The notes: a model not told the origin generated them from the sequence alone. Shown: positions 1 to 7,776, counted from the stretch's first letter. The stretch is DNA of 64,000 bases from Burkholderia sp. GAS332 (GCA_900142905.1 FSRV01000001.1:3782001-3846000); one strand, 5' to 3'. Made by a program: numbers and translations.

Positions 1-756
1 CTCGAGCGTTGCGTGGTTCAGTGCGTCGAGCGCGCCGACCGCTTCCGCACACAGCAAGACCGTGCCGTAGTCTGCGATGTGCTCGAGGGCCGCAGCTCCA
101 GCGTGTTTGCCGATGAGCTGACGTGCCGGCGTACCATCGAACTGGAGTGTCGCAGCGCGCTGGCCGTCGATTGTGCGGTAGTCGGTGAGTTTGACGCCGG
201 CCGCATCGCGGGCGACCACAAAGAGCGCGATCTCGCCATTCAGCCTAGCCGGCACGATCCAGTAATCCGCTTGCGCGCCGTGCAGCACAACCGACTTCGT
301 GCCGGTCAACGTCTGCCGATCGCCCTGTCCGTTCGCAACGGTCTCGACCTCGAACAGGTCGTAACGTGCGTGCGGCTCGTGAAACGCCACTGCCAGCTTG
401 ATCTCGCCCTGAGCCGCGCGTTCGAGCAGCGAAGCGTCTTCGCCCTGCCCGGTGCCCGCAATCCGGAGTGCTTCGACACCCACCGCAGTCGCCCAATAAG
501 GCTCGATCACCAAAGCCCGGCCAAGCTCCTGCATGACCACCAGCATGTCGATCGGGCTGCCATTGAAGCCACCCTGCGCTTCCGGCACCGGCAACGCGGT
601 CAGACCGAGTTCGGTAAAAGCTGTCCAGTGCGCATCCGACACACCGGATTCCGATTGCACGATCGCCTGGCGCGCTTCGAATCCGTAGCTCTTGTCCAGA
701 TAGCGGCGCAGCGCGTCAGCGAATTGCTGTTGTTCGTCGTTGAAAGTGAAGTCCAT
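1..756 (-). CDS. Acyl-CoA dehydrogenase, PimD-like small subunit (3' part outside window)
   Basis: The reading frame starts at ATG 756 (MDFTFNDEQQQ) and stays open for 252 codons to the window edge, so about the last third of a 370-385 residue protein is missing. The N-terminal helical domain is clear (GGFNGSPIDMLVVMQELGRA, roughly residues 63-82), followed by the beta domain (TGTKSVVLHGAQADYW). Members oxidise acyl-CoA to enoyl-CoA with FAD and pass electrons to ETF. It begins 10 bp after the stop of the next acyl-CoA dehydrogenase, so the two are one transcription unit and probably one heteromeric enzyme. The PimD assignment (pimeloyl-CoA or other dicarboxylic substrate) is by resemblance; the substrate cannot be read from sequence. 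Confidence 0.85.
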   Translation of the reverse strand, partial: MDFTFNDEQQQFADALRRYLDKSYGFEARQAIVQSESGVSDAHWTAFTELGLTALPVPEAQGGFNGSPIDMLVVMQELGRALVIEPYWATAVGVEALRIAGTGQGEDASLLERAAQGEIKLAVAFHEPHARYDLFEVETVANGQGDRQTLTGTKSVVLHGAQADYWIVPARLNGEIALFVVARDAAGVKLTDYRTIDGQRAATLQFDGTPARQLIGKHAGAAALEHIADYGTVLLCAEAVGALDALNHATLE

Positions 757-766
757 GCGCCGCTCC

Positions 767-1963
767 TCAAAGTCCCAGAATCATCTGCGCGATGATGTTC
801 TTTTGAATTTCGTTCGAGCCGCCGTAAATCGACGTCTTGCGGAAGTTGAAGTAGTACGCGGCCAGCGGTGCGGCGTCATCGTCACCGGCGAGGCTATGCT
901 CACGTTCGCCTTCAAGGAACGGCACGTCGAATGGCGCGGCGAGCGGTCCGACTGCTTCGAACATCAGCTCAGTCAGCGCTTGCTGCACTTCCGTGCCCTT
1001 GATCTTGAGCATCGAGGCTTCAGGTCCTGGCCCACGTCCGCCCGTTTCATTGGCGACCACGCGTTGCACGGTGACTTCGAGCGCCATCAGTTCGATCTCG
1101 AGGTTCGCGACTTTCGCGGCGAACACAGGATCTTGCAGCAACGGTTTGCCGTTCTTCTTCTGATCCAGCGCGAGCCGCTTCAGGAAGACGAGTTCGCGCT
1201 TCGATTGGCCGACGCGCGCAATACCCGTGCGCTCGTGCCCGAGCAGGTACTTCGCATAGGTCCAGCCTCGATTCTCTTCGCCGACCAGATTGTCGACCGG
1301 CACCTTTACGTCTTCGAAGAAGACTTCGTTGACTTCGTGGTCTTCGTCGAGCGTGATGATCGGGCGCACGGTAATACCGGGCGTTTTCATGTCGATCAGC
1401 AGAAACGAGATGCCCTCCTGCTTTTTCGCGCCGCTGTCGGTGCGCACGAGGCAGAACATCATGTCCGCGTACTGGCCCAGCGTAGTCCAGGTTTTCTGAC
1501 CGTTGACCACATAGTGATCGCCAACGCGCTCGGCACGCGTGCGCAGCGAGGCCAGGTCGGAACCGGAGCCCGGCTCGGAATAACCCTGACACCACCAGTC
1601 TGTACCGTCGAGTATGCGCGGCAGATAGTGGCGCTTCTGCGCCTCATTGCCATACTTCATCAGCACGGGGGCCACCATCGAGACGCCGAACGGCAGCACG
1701 GACGGCGCGCCGATACGCGCGCACTCTTCGTCCCAGATATGCCGTTGGGTCGCGTCCCAGCCTGGGCCGCCGTATTCTTTCGGCCATGCGATAACCGACC
1801 AGCCCCGCGTGCCGAGCAGCTTGTGCCAGCCTGCGAAGTCTTCGCGGTTCAGACGCTTGTGGTTGAGTACTTTGTCGCTCAGCTCGCGAGGCAGATTCGC
1901 TTCGAGCCAAGCGCGGATGTCGGCGCGGAACGCGTCGTCAGCGGGGGAATAGTCCAGATTCAT
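767..1963 (-). CDS. Acyl-CoA dehydrogenase, PimC-like large subunit
   Basis: This is a full-length 398-residue acyl-CoA dehydrogenase. The N-terminal domain carries the WPKEYGGPG motif (about 60-68). The FAD-contacting segment GYSEPGSGSDLASLRT lies near 127-142, with NGQKTWTT shortly after. The C-terminal domain ends in IYGGSNEIQKNIIAQMILGL. In medium-chain enzymes the catalytic Glu is in YEGT, but here the matching position is Gly (YGGS). That is also seen in large subunits of two-component acyl-CoA dehydrogenases, where the base comes from elsewhere. It lies 10 bp from the PimD-like gene and 48 bp downstream of the DUF1178 gene, so all three may be co-transcribed. The family is certain; the substrate is inferred. 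Confidence 0.9.
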   Translation of the reverse strand: MNLDYSPADDAFRADIRAWLEANLPRELSDKVLNHKRLNREDFAGWHKLLGTRGWSVIAWPKEYGGPGWDATQRHIWDEECARIGAPSVLPFGVSMVAPVLMKYGNEAQKRHYLPRILDGTDWWCQGYSEPGSGSDLASLRTRAERVGDHYVVNGQKTWTTLGQYADMMFCLVRTDSGAKKQEGISFLLIDMKTPGITVRPIITLDEDHEVNEVFFEDVKVPVDNLVGEENRGWTYAKYLLGHERTGIARVGQSKRELVFLKRLALDQKKNGKPLLQDPVFAAKVANLEIELMALEVTVQRVVANETGGRGPGPEASMLKIKGTEVQQALTELMFEAVGPLAAPFDVPFLEGEREHSLAGDDDAAPLAAYYFNFRKTSIYGGSNEIQKNIIAQMILGL

Positions 1964-2011
1964 GCGTCGTGTCTCCTGGCCGCGACCGCCCGCTGCCAGT
2001 GAGCCACTGCG

Positions 2012-2437
2012 CTATTGCAGCGGTTCCTTCAAGGCAGCCGGGACCGGCAGCGGCATCACTTCGATGCCTTCTTCGACCAAGGCTTTCGCGTCTTCCAGTG
2101 TCGTGACACCGCGAATATTGCGTGCGGGCGCTTCGTTGTAATGAATGCGCCGTGCTTCCTCGGCGAAGCGGTCGCCCACGTTCTCAGTCTTTTCCAGTAC
2201 CTCGCGCAGGGCACGCATGACGCGCGCCTGCATTTCTCCCGTATCCGCAGGGACTTTCGCTTCAGTCGCGCCCGACAGATTCAGGCGCGGCGCCGACGGC
2301 AAACGGCTCACTTCATTCGCACCGCAGATCGGACATTCGACGAGCTTGCGGGACTGCTGCGACTCGAAGTCATCAGCCGAAGCAAACCAGCCTTCGAACC
2401 GATGGCCATGCGGACACTGTAAATCGAGGACCTTCAT
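2012..2437 (-). CDS. DUF1178 family zinc-ribbon-like protein
   Basis: The protein has 141 residues and the usual DUF1178 layout: MKVLDLQCPHGHRFEGWF at the N-terminus, then VECPICGANEVSRLPSAPRLN at about 34-54. Cys8, His10 and the CPIC pair form a probable zinc knuckle. The C-terminal half (ALREVLEKTENVGDRFAEEARRIHY) is helical and conserved. No biochemical function is established for the family. ATG at 2437 is preceded by GAGGA on the minus strand. In many beta-proteobacteria this gene sits beside NUDIX or fatty-acid genes; here it is upstream of the acyl-CoA dehydrogenases and may share their promoter. Confidence 0.85.
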   Translation of the reverse strand: MKVLDLQCPHGHRFEGWFASADDFESQQSRKLVECPICGANEVSRLPSAPRLNLSGATEAKVPADTGEMQARVMRALREVLEKTENVGDRFAEEARRIHYNEAPARNIRGVTTLEDAKALVEEGIEVMPLPVPAALKEPLQ

Positions 2438-2687
2438 GTGGAATCAGGGCTTGCGTGCCAGTTTAGCGCAAAATGGAAATTTGTGAACGGTCGTTCGTAA
2501 ATTTTTACGGACGGCGCGTTGACGCCAGGCGCCGGTGACAAATCGAACGCGGTGGGCGATTTTAACGCTTTGCGCAACGGACTGCCGAAGATGCCTCAAC
2601 CGGCGAACGGAACACCGCCCCCGCAGATGAAAGGGCGCGCTGATCGTATGGGGTTCATGGGCTCGCTCGCCTGCCGCTGCGTTCCTC
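2438..2687. other. Intergenic region between DUF1178 and the HTH gene
   Basis: This 250-bp stretch separates two minus-strand genes. It holds the 22-bp palindrome at 2492-2513. An open frame runs through on the minus strand from the HTH gene region, but its composition (Arg/Ser-rich, no recognisable fold) reads as a shadow. I see no convincing intrinsic terminator after the HTH gene. Confidence 0.5.
2492..2513. promoter_or_regulatory. 22-bp near-perfect palindrome upstream of DUF1178
   Basis: CGTTCGTAAA, TT, then TTTACGGACG. The arms are 10 bp with one mismatch (a G.T wobble in RNA). It lies 55 bp upstream of the DUF1178 start, on the promoter side of the DUF1178/acyl-CoA dehydrogenase unit. 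The size and A/T centre suit a TetR-family dimer site; an RNA hairpin is the alternative. No clear -35/-10 pair was identified around it. Confidence 0.35.
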
Positions 2688-3212
2688 TTAAGCCACAAGC
2701 AACTCGAGCCGGCGATTAAGCCGCGGTTCGAGTTCGAGTGCCTCTTTGGCGAGGTTGATCTGCTTGGCCGATCTCGCGACGTCGAATACGTCTGCCTTGA
2801 TGTCATACCCGCCGCGCGCGGCCAGCCAGTCGAGGATGTCCGACAGATGCCACACCGACGCGCTACCCTCGTGAACCGGTGGCGGAAAATCGATTGCATG
2901 GCTCAACATCAGCTTGCGCATGTTTTGCCGTGACACGCCCGCTACCTCAGCGGCATCCGTAAGTCCGACGAAATCCGGCCCCGCCTCGACAAGGCGCGCA
3001 GACGGCACTGCCTGCTTGATATCTTTGAGCGCGCTGACAAGCGCTTCAAACGCCGACGCGCCTTCGCGGGCAAAAACCAGCGCAATGCGCCCCGGTTGCC
3101 CCACGCCGATCGTCGCGTCGTCGCATCCGGCTTCGCCCAGTCGCTCGACGATCCCGTCAAGATCGCAGTCTTCCGCAGCGAGCCGGTACTTCAAGGTGAA
3201 CACATATTCCAT
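2688..3212 (-). CDS. HTH DNA-binding protein, putative antitoxin of HicA-like pair
   Basis: The protein has 174 residues. The N-terminal part begins with a strand (MEYVFTLKYRL) followed by alternating helix and strand, including a second strand (IALVFAREG, about 43-51), and recalls a small alpha/beta domain. Residues about 84-130 form a MerR/AlpA-type helix-turn-helix (GLTDAAEVAGVSRQNMRKLM) with a wing (SASVWHLSDILDWLAAR). The tail is helical and basic. ATG 3212 follows AGGAG at good distance. The gene lies 50 bp after an 82-residue gene whose promoter overlaps a perfect palindrome, the usual picture of an autoregulating antitoxin. I do not recognise a named family. Antitoxin function is inference; a plain transcription regulator is the alternative. 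Confidence 0.7.
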   Translation of the reverse strand: MEYVFTLKYRLAAEDCDLDGIVERLGEAGCDDATIGVGQPGRIALVFAREGASAFEALVSALKDIKQAVPSARLVEAGPDFVGLTDAAEVAGVSRQNMRKLMLSHAIDFPPPVHEGSASVWHLSDILDWLAARGGYDIKADVFDVARSAKQINLAKEALELEPRLNRRLELLVA

Positions 3213-3262
3213 AAGCTACTCCTGCCTTCATTCAGCTTCGGGCTTTTGCCCTTCGAACACTT

Positions 3263-3511
3263 TTACTGCCGGCGAGTCGTGCAGTTGTCGACGATGCGCC
3301 TGAGGTGCTTTGCGTGATTGCCGGGATTTTTCGGCGTACTCCACACACTCGAAATACAGAACTCGCCGCAACGACATTCCGCGTCGTTGTAAGGACAGTA
3401 CATCTTTCCCCAAGCGTGACCTTTACCACCGCCCTGGACACGCCAGCCGTTTCTTTCCGCGTAAGCCAGTGCGGCCTCGACCTCTTTCTTGGAATGGATC
3501 CCACGAACCAT
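3263..3511 (-). CDS. 82-residue HicA-like small protein with Cys cluster, putative toxin
   Basis: The protein opens with a helix (SKKEVEAALAYAERNGWRV), then GGGKGHAWGKMYCP, then a Cys cluster (C39-x7-C-x-C-x3-C: CPYNDAECRCGEFC), then STPKNPGNHAKHLRRIVDNC. HicA mRNA interferases share the order helix, GW, a Gly-rich turn with a catalytic His, strands, then a Pro-containing turn and a final helix, so this reads as a HicA-like fold with a possible metal-binding insertion. That is a comparison by eye, not an alignment score. ATG 3511 has GGAGG about 7 nt upstream. It is the first gene of a two-gene unit with the HTH protein. Confidence 0.65.
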   Translation of the reverse strand: MVRGIHSKKEVEAALAYAERNGWRVQGGGKGHAWGKMYCPYNDAECRCGEFCISSVWSTPKNPGNHAKHLRRIVDNCTTRRQ

Positions 3512-3522
3512 CTATACCCTCC

Positions 3523-3572
3523 AATTTAGGGCAGCAGCGCATGGTTGTCAAGTGACAACCATGCGCTGCTGC
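3523..3572 (-). promoter_or_regulatory. Promoter with overlapping perfect 42-bp palindromic operator
   Basis: Positions 3531-3572 form a perfect inverted repeat: two 20-bp arms (outer end GCAGCAGCGC, inner end TTGTCA/TGACAA) around a 2-nt centre. On the minus strand TTGACA (3546-3551), a 17-bp spacer and TAAATT (3523-3528) make a sigma-70 promoter. The palindrome covers the -35 box and most of the spacer, so a bound dimer would block polymerase. The predicted transcription start falls only a few bases before ATG 3511 and would shorten the leader to or past the GGAGG. Confidence 0.6.
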
Positions 3573-3756
3573 AACCACGACCGAATCCATCTCACACCCT
3601 TCGTTATCCAAAATAAGCATGATGACGAACCCGGTTGCCAGACGTCGATACTAGAGCGGCAACGGCCGTGAGGCGAGACTGTCAGATGGCATAGGACGGA
3701 ACCCATTTTTCAGACATAGGGGTAACGTTTTGAGTCGATATCATGGCCGCAATGAC
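3573..3756. other. Intergenic region upstream of the HTH/HicA-like cassette
   Basis: Together with the flanking sites this belongs to a gene-free stretch from 3512 to 3850. Codon and base use look unlike the surrounding core genes. A 60-codon open frame crosses it on the plus strand, but it starts inside the palindrome region and has no recognisable domain. I see nothing further. Confidence 0.4.
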
Positions 3757-3794
3757 AAAGCCCCTGCCGGTCTATGACCGGCAGGGGCTTTTTG
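3757..3794. terminator. Bidirectional intrinsic terminator after the NUDIX gene
   Basis: AAAGCCCCTGCCGGT, short loop, ACCGGCAGGGGCTTTTT: a long GC-rich stem with A and T runs on both sides. It lies 56 bp past the NUDIX stop and ends the nuo/DUF2818/NUDIX transcription on the minus strand. The T run is better on the plus strand, so it may work both ways. Confidence 0.8.
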
Positions 3795-3850
3795 CAGATT
3801 TTGCAGTCGGCGCCTGACCCGTGCCCGTTCTGCGTTCTGAACCGAGCGCG

Positions 3851-4435
3851 CTATTGCGGCTCGGCCATCGGCCAGGTACCCGACAATACCTTCTCCAGCC
3901 AGAACGTGCCGATGATGGTTTTCACGTCCGTCACCTTGCCCGTACGTACCCATTCCAACATATCGGTGACGCTGGCGGTGAACAGTTCAAGGAATTCACC
4001 GTCGTCGAGTTTGCGCTCGCCGGCAGCCAGCCCACGCGCCAGGTAAATATCGATGAACTCCGTCGAGTAGGAAATGATCGGATGAATGCGCGTCAGATAG
4101 ACATACTCGCGCGCCGTATAACCTGTCTCTTCCTGCAGTTCGCGTTTCGCGCAGGCCAGCGCGCCTTCGTTCGGATCGAGCTTGCCCGCCGGATACTCGA
4201 CCATGACCTTGCCCATCGGATAGCGGTACTGGCTTTCCAGCAACACGCGGCCGTCGTCGAATAGCGGAATCACCATCACGGCACCCGGATGCTGAACGTA
4301 CTCGCGCGTGGCGCGCTTACCGTCCGGCAAGCGGACGGTATCGCATTTGAGCGTGAGGAATGGCCCTTGGTGGATCGTTTTGCTCTCGAGACAGGTCTCG
4401 GTGAGCGCGGCGTCGTGATCGGGAAGTTCAGCCAT
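3851..4435 (-). CDS. nudF: NUDIX hydrolase, ADP-ribose pyrophosphatase type
   Basis: The protein has 194 residues with a complete NUDIX box at 84-106 (GKLDPNEGALACAKRELQEETGY is split here as GKLDPNEG and AKRELQEETGY), matching Gx5Ex7REUxEExGU. The YPAGKLD segment before it and the Gx(I/L)xP-like IIGTFWL later suit the ADP-ribose branch, which cleaves ADP-ribose to AMP and ribose 5-phosphate. It starts 42 bp after the DUF2818 stop in the same direction, so it is probably the last gene of the nuo transcript. Substrate choice within NUDIX enzymes is hard to read, so the nudF symbol is a best guess. Confidence 0.8.
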   Translation of the reverse strand: MAELPDHDAALTETCLESKTIHQGPFLTLKCDTVRLPDGKRATREYVQHPGAVMVIPLFDDGRVLLESQYRYPMGKVMVEYPAGKLDPNEGALACAKRELQEETGYTAREYVYLTRIHPIISYSTEFIDIYLARGLAAGERKLDDGEFLELFTASVTDMLEWVRTGKVTDVKTIIGTFWLEKVLSGTWPMAEPQ

Positions 4436-4477
4436 ATGCGACCTCAGGACAGCTTGGTGCGCGACGGCGAGACGCCG

Positions 4478-4774
4478 TCAGCGACGTTTGACGAGATACT
4501 GGAAGGTAAAGCCGGGGAATGCGAATACGACGAACAGCGCGAACGTGATCGCGTAGAACTGCCACCCCTGTTCGAAGCGGTTACCCGCGCGCGCTTCCAG
4601 CAGAAAACCGAGCGTGCCGACCACAAAGTACAGCACGATCAACTCGGCGATCCGGATCCAGGCGCTCTTCTTCGCCGCTTTCAACGGCACGGCGGCGAAG
4701 AGACGCTGATTCAGGAACGGCAGGTTGGCGCCGACCAGCGCCAACAACACGATAAACCAACCCGCAGCCGACAT
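4478..4774 (-). CDS. DUF2818 family membrane protein
   Basis: The protein has 98 residues and three predicted membrane segments: WFIVLLALVGANLPFL at 6-21, ELIVLYFVVGTLGFLLEA at 44-61, and FYAITFALFVVFAFPGFTF at 73-91. It ends in YLVKRR. ATG 4774 shares its A with the nuoN stop (TGATG), so translation is likely coupled. DUF2818 is repeatedly found at the 3' end of beta-proteobacterial nuo operons; an accessory or assembly role for complex I is an inference from position only. A longer open frame continues upstream inside nuoN, but the overlap start fits the family length. Confidence 0.8.
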   Translation of the reverse strand: MSAAGWFIVLLALVGANLPFLNQRLFAAVPLKAAKKSAWIRIAELIVLYFVVGTLGFLLEARAGNRFEQGWQFYAITFALFVVFAFPGFTFQYLVKRR

Positions 4775-6246
4775 CAGAGCAGCAGCGTGTGCTGGATAGC
4801 CTGCAGGCAGGCCTTCAACAGCGGATCCGGTACGATACCGAGCACCAGCACGGCAACGCCATTGAGCGCCAGCAAAGCACGCGTGCTGGTGTCGGCGACG
4901 ATCGGCGACTTGTCTTGCGGTTCGTCGAAGTACATCAGCTTGACGATACGCAGGTAGTAGAAGGCACCGAACAGCGACGTGATCACGGCCAACACGGTCA
5001 GCCAGGTCAAACCGGCATTCATGGTTGCCTGCAGCACCGCGAGCTTGGCGTAGAAGCCGACTGCAGGCGGGATGCCGGCGAGCGAGAACATCATCACCAT
5101 CATGACGAACGCGAACACCGGGCTGCGTTGATTCAGGCCCTTGAAGTCTTCGAGCGTGTCCGCCTCGAAATCGCGGCGTGCCAGCAGCATGATGACGCCG
5201 AAGGTGCCCAGCGTCGTAATCAGGTAGACGATGCTGTAGTACATCGCCGAACCGTACGCATTGGCCGCGCCGGTCGTCTTCTGATCCACCACGCCGGCCA
5301 GCAGGCCGAGCAGCACAAAGCCCATGTTCGAAATCGCCGAGTACGCGAGCATACGCTTGACGTTGCGTTGCACGATACCGGTGATGTTGCCGACGATCAG
5401 CGACAGCGCCGCCAGGATCACCAGCATTTCCTGCCATTCGACCGCCAGTGGCAGCAGGCCCATCACGAGGAAGCGCAGGCCCCACGCGAATGCCGCCACC
5501 TTCGGACCGCCGCCGACCATCAGCGTCATGGCCGTCGGGGCGCCCTGATACACGTCAGGCACCCACATGTGGAACGGCACCGCACCCATCTTGAACGCCA
5601 CGCCTGCCACGATGAAGATCACGCCGAACAGCAGCACGCTCGGATCGTAGTGGCTCGTGCCGATCGCCTTGAACACTTCGTTCAGGTCGAGCGAGCCGGT
5701 CGCGCCATACAGCATCGAAATGCCATACAGCAGGAAGCCGGAAGCCAGCGCGCCGAGCACGTAGTACTTCATTGCAGCTTCGTTCGACTGCGCCGCGTCA
5801 CGACGCAATGCAATCGCAGCGTACAGCGACAACGACATCAGTTCCAGACCGAGGTACAGCGTCAGGAAGTTGTTGCCGGAGATCATCACGAGCTGGCCGA
5901 GCAGCGAGAACATGCCCAACAGGAAGAACTCGCCGCGGAACAACCCGCGATCCTCGAGGTACCGGCGCGAATAAACGATCGACACGGCATAGCCGAGCGT
6001 CACCACGGCTTTCATCACATTGGCGAACGAATCCACCACATACATGTGACCGAAGAAGTAGTGCACCTGCGGGTCGAACGCGTTCACCGCGAACCAGATG
6101 CCGGCAATCAGCGTCGAAAAGAACGCGATGAAATACGTGGTACGGCGACCGGCCTGGCCGACGAACGTGTCGTTGAGCCACGCAACGACAACGGCGAGCA
6201 TCACCAGTGCGTCGGGCAACAAGGCAGTCATAGGGGCGTTTTGCAT
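4774..6246 (-). CDS. nuoN: NADH-quinone oxidoreductase subunit N
   Basis: A 490-residue, multi-spanning antiporter-like subunit of the complex I membrane arm (ND2 homologue). Conserved segments include YLGLELMSLSLYA (about 130), the membrane lysine region AMKYYVLGALASGFLLYG, and FKMGAVPFHMWVPDVYQGAPT (about 222). It helps couple quinone reduction to proton pumping. AGGA lies ahead of ATG 6246, with an in-frame Met five codons later as an alternative start. It is the last nuo gene. Confidence 0.96.
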   Translation of the reverse strand: MQNAPMTALLPDALVMLAVVVAWLNDTFVGQAGRRTTYFIAFFSTLIAGIWFAVNAFDPQVHYFFGHMYVVDSFANVMKAVVTLGYAVSIVYSRRYLEDRGLFRGEFFLLGMFSLLGQLVMISGNNFLTLYLGLELMSLSLYAAIALRRDAAQSNEAAMKYYVLGALASGFLLYGISMLYGATGSLDLNEVFKAIGTSHYDPSVLLFGVIFIVAGVAFKMGAVPFHMWVPDVYQGAPTAMTLMVGGGPKVAAFAWGLRFLVMGLLPLAVEWQEMLVILAALSLIVGNITGIVQRNVKRMLAYSAISNMGFVLLGLLAGVVDQKTTGAANAYGSAMYYSIVYLITTLGTFGVIMLLARRDFEADTLEDFKGLNQRSPVFAFVMMVMMFSLAGIPPAVGFYAKLAVLQATMNAGLTWLTVLAVITSLFGAFYYLRIVKLMYFDEPQDKSPIVADTSTRALLALNGVAVLVLGIVPDPLLKACLQAIQHTLLL

Positions 6247-6271
6247 GATCTTTAGATTCCTCCGCTCTGCA

Positions 6272-7762
6272 TTACTGTGGCAACGGCAGCTTGGACTGCG
6301 CGACGTGGGAGAGGAGGTTTTCCACGGATACGTGCATCACATCGGTAAAGGGCTTCGGATACAGGCCCATGAACAGCGTCAGTGCAGCGAGCACTGCCAG
6401 CATGAAAAATTCGCGACGGTTGATGTCGAGAAGACCCTTCACGTGATCGTTGGCGACCGCGCCGAAGTACACGCGCTTGTACATCCACAGCGTGTAGGCC
6501 GCACCGAGAATCAGCGTGACAGCCGCACCGCCTGCGATCCAGAAGTTGTACTGGACAGCAGCCAGAATCACCATGAACTCGCCGACGAAACCGGAAGTAC
6601 CCGGCAAGCCGCAATTGGCCATCGAGAACAACATCACGAACGCTGCGAACTTCGGCATCACGTTCACCACACCGCCGTAATCGGCGATCTGACGCGAGTG
6701 CATACGGTCGTACAGCACGCCGATGCACAGGAACATCGCGCCCGACACGAAACCGTGCGAGATCATCTGCACGATCGCGCCTTCCATGCCGAGCTGATTG
6801 AAGATGAAGAAGCCGAGCGTCACGAAACCCATGTGCGCGATCGACGAATACGCGACCAGCTTCTTCATGTCGGTCTGCACCATCGCGACCAGACCAATGT
6901 AGATCACTGCGATCAGCGACAGCGTAATGACGACCGGTGCGAGGAAGTGGCTTGCGTCCGGTGCGATCGGCAGCGAAAAACGCACGAAACCGTAGGCGCC
7001 CAACTTCAGCATGATCGCGGCCAGCACGACCGAGCCGCCGGTCGGTGCTTCCACGTGGGCGTCAGGCAACCACGTGTGAACCGGCCACATCGGCACCTTC
7101 ACCGCGAAGGCCAGGAAGAACGCTATGAATAGCAATATCTGCGGCGTCATGCCGATCTGCGCGTTCTGCCACGTAGCCAGATCGAAGGTGCCGGTCTGCG
7201 TGTACAGGTACAGCAACGCGACCAGCATCAGCAGTGAGCCCATCAGCGTGTACAGGAAGAACTTGAACGCCGCATACACGCGGTTCGCCCCACCCCACAC
7301 GCCGATGATGATGTACATCGGGATCAGCGTCGCTTCGAAGAACACGTAGAACAGCATGCCGTCCGCGGCGCTGAACACGCCGACCATGATGCCGGACAGG
7401 ATCAGGAACGAAGCCAGGTACTGGCCCACGTTCTTCGTGATGACTTCCCACGCGGCGATCACGACGATCACCGTAATCAATGCGGTCAACACAACGAACC
7501 ACATTGAGATGCCGTCGACACCCAGGTGGTACGTGATATTGAAGCGCTCGATCCAGTTCGCCTTTTCGACGAACTGCAGATCGGCCGTGCTCGAATCAAA
7601 ACCCGTAATCAGCGGGATCGTCACGATGAAGCTGACGACCGAGCCGATCAGCGCAACCCAACGCGCCGGAGCCGGGTTTCGGTCGGAACCGATAGCCAGG
7701 ACCAGGAGACCTACGAGGATCGGTAACCAGATCGCGATACTGAGAATCGGATAAGCGTGCAT
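6272..7762 (-). CDS. nuoM: NADH-quinone oxidoreductase subunit M
   Basis: A 496-residue antiporter-like subunit (ND4 homologue) with about 14 membrane segments. The marker FEATLIPMYIIIG carries the key membrane Glu (about residue 145), followed by the Lys-containing AVKVPMWPVHTWLPDAHVEAPT segment (about 222-243). Both belong to the proton channel. It lies 25 bp upstream of nuoN and 14 bp downstream of nuoL, in standard operon order. Confidence 0.97.
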   Translation of the reverse strand: MHAYPILSIAIWLPILVGLLVLAIGSDRNPAPARWVALIGSVVSFIVTIPLITGFDSSTADLQFVEKANWIERFNITYHLGVDGISMWFVVLTALITVIVVIAAWEVITKNVGQYLASFLILSGIMVGVFSAADGMLFYVFFEATLIPMYIIIGVWGGANRVYAAFKFFLYTLMGSLLMLVALLYLYTQTGTFDLATWQNAQIGMTPQILLFIAFFLAFAVKVPMWPVHTWLPDAHVEAPTGGSVVLAAIMLKLGAYGFVRFSLPIAPDASHFLAPVVITLSLIAVIYIGLVAMVQTDMKKLVAYSSIAHMGFVTLGFFIFNQLGMEGAIVQMISHGFVSGAMFLCIGVLYDRMHSRQIADYGGVVNVMPKFAAFVMLFSMANCGLPGTSGFVGEFMVILAAVQYNFWIAGGAAVTLILGAAYTLWMYKRVYFGAVANDHVKGLLDINRREFFMLAVLAALTLFMGLYPKPFTDVMHVSVENLLSHVAQSKLPLPQ

Positions 7763-7776
7763 TAGTGTCCCTCGCC

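Noticed and set aside
2444..2899. Minus-strand 151-codon frame partly over the HTH gene
   Set aside because: Overlaps the real gene in another frame, starts inside it, low-complexity Arg/Ser content.
3489..3671. 60-codon plus-strand frame over the palindrome
   Set aside because: Spans the promoter and palindrome and has no ribosome site or domain.
4789..6255. Plus-strand open frame of 488 codons opposite nuoN
   Set aside because: Gln/His/Arg-rich antisense shadow without start signals.
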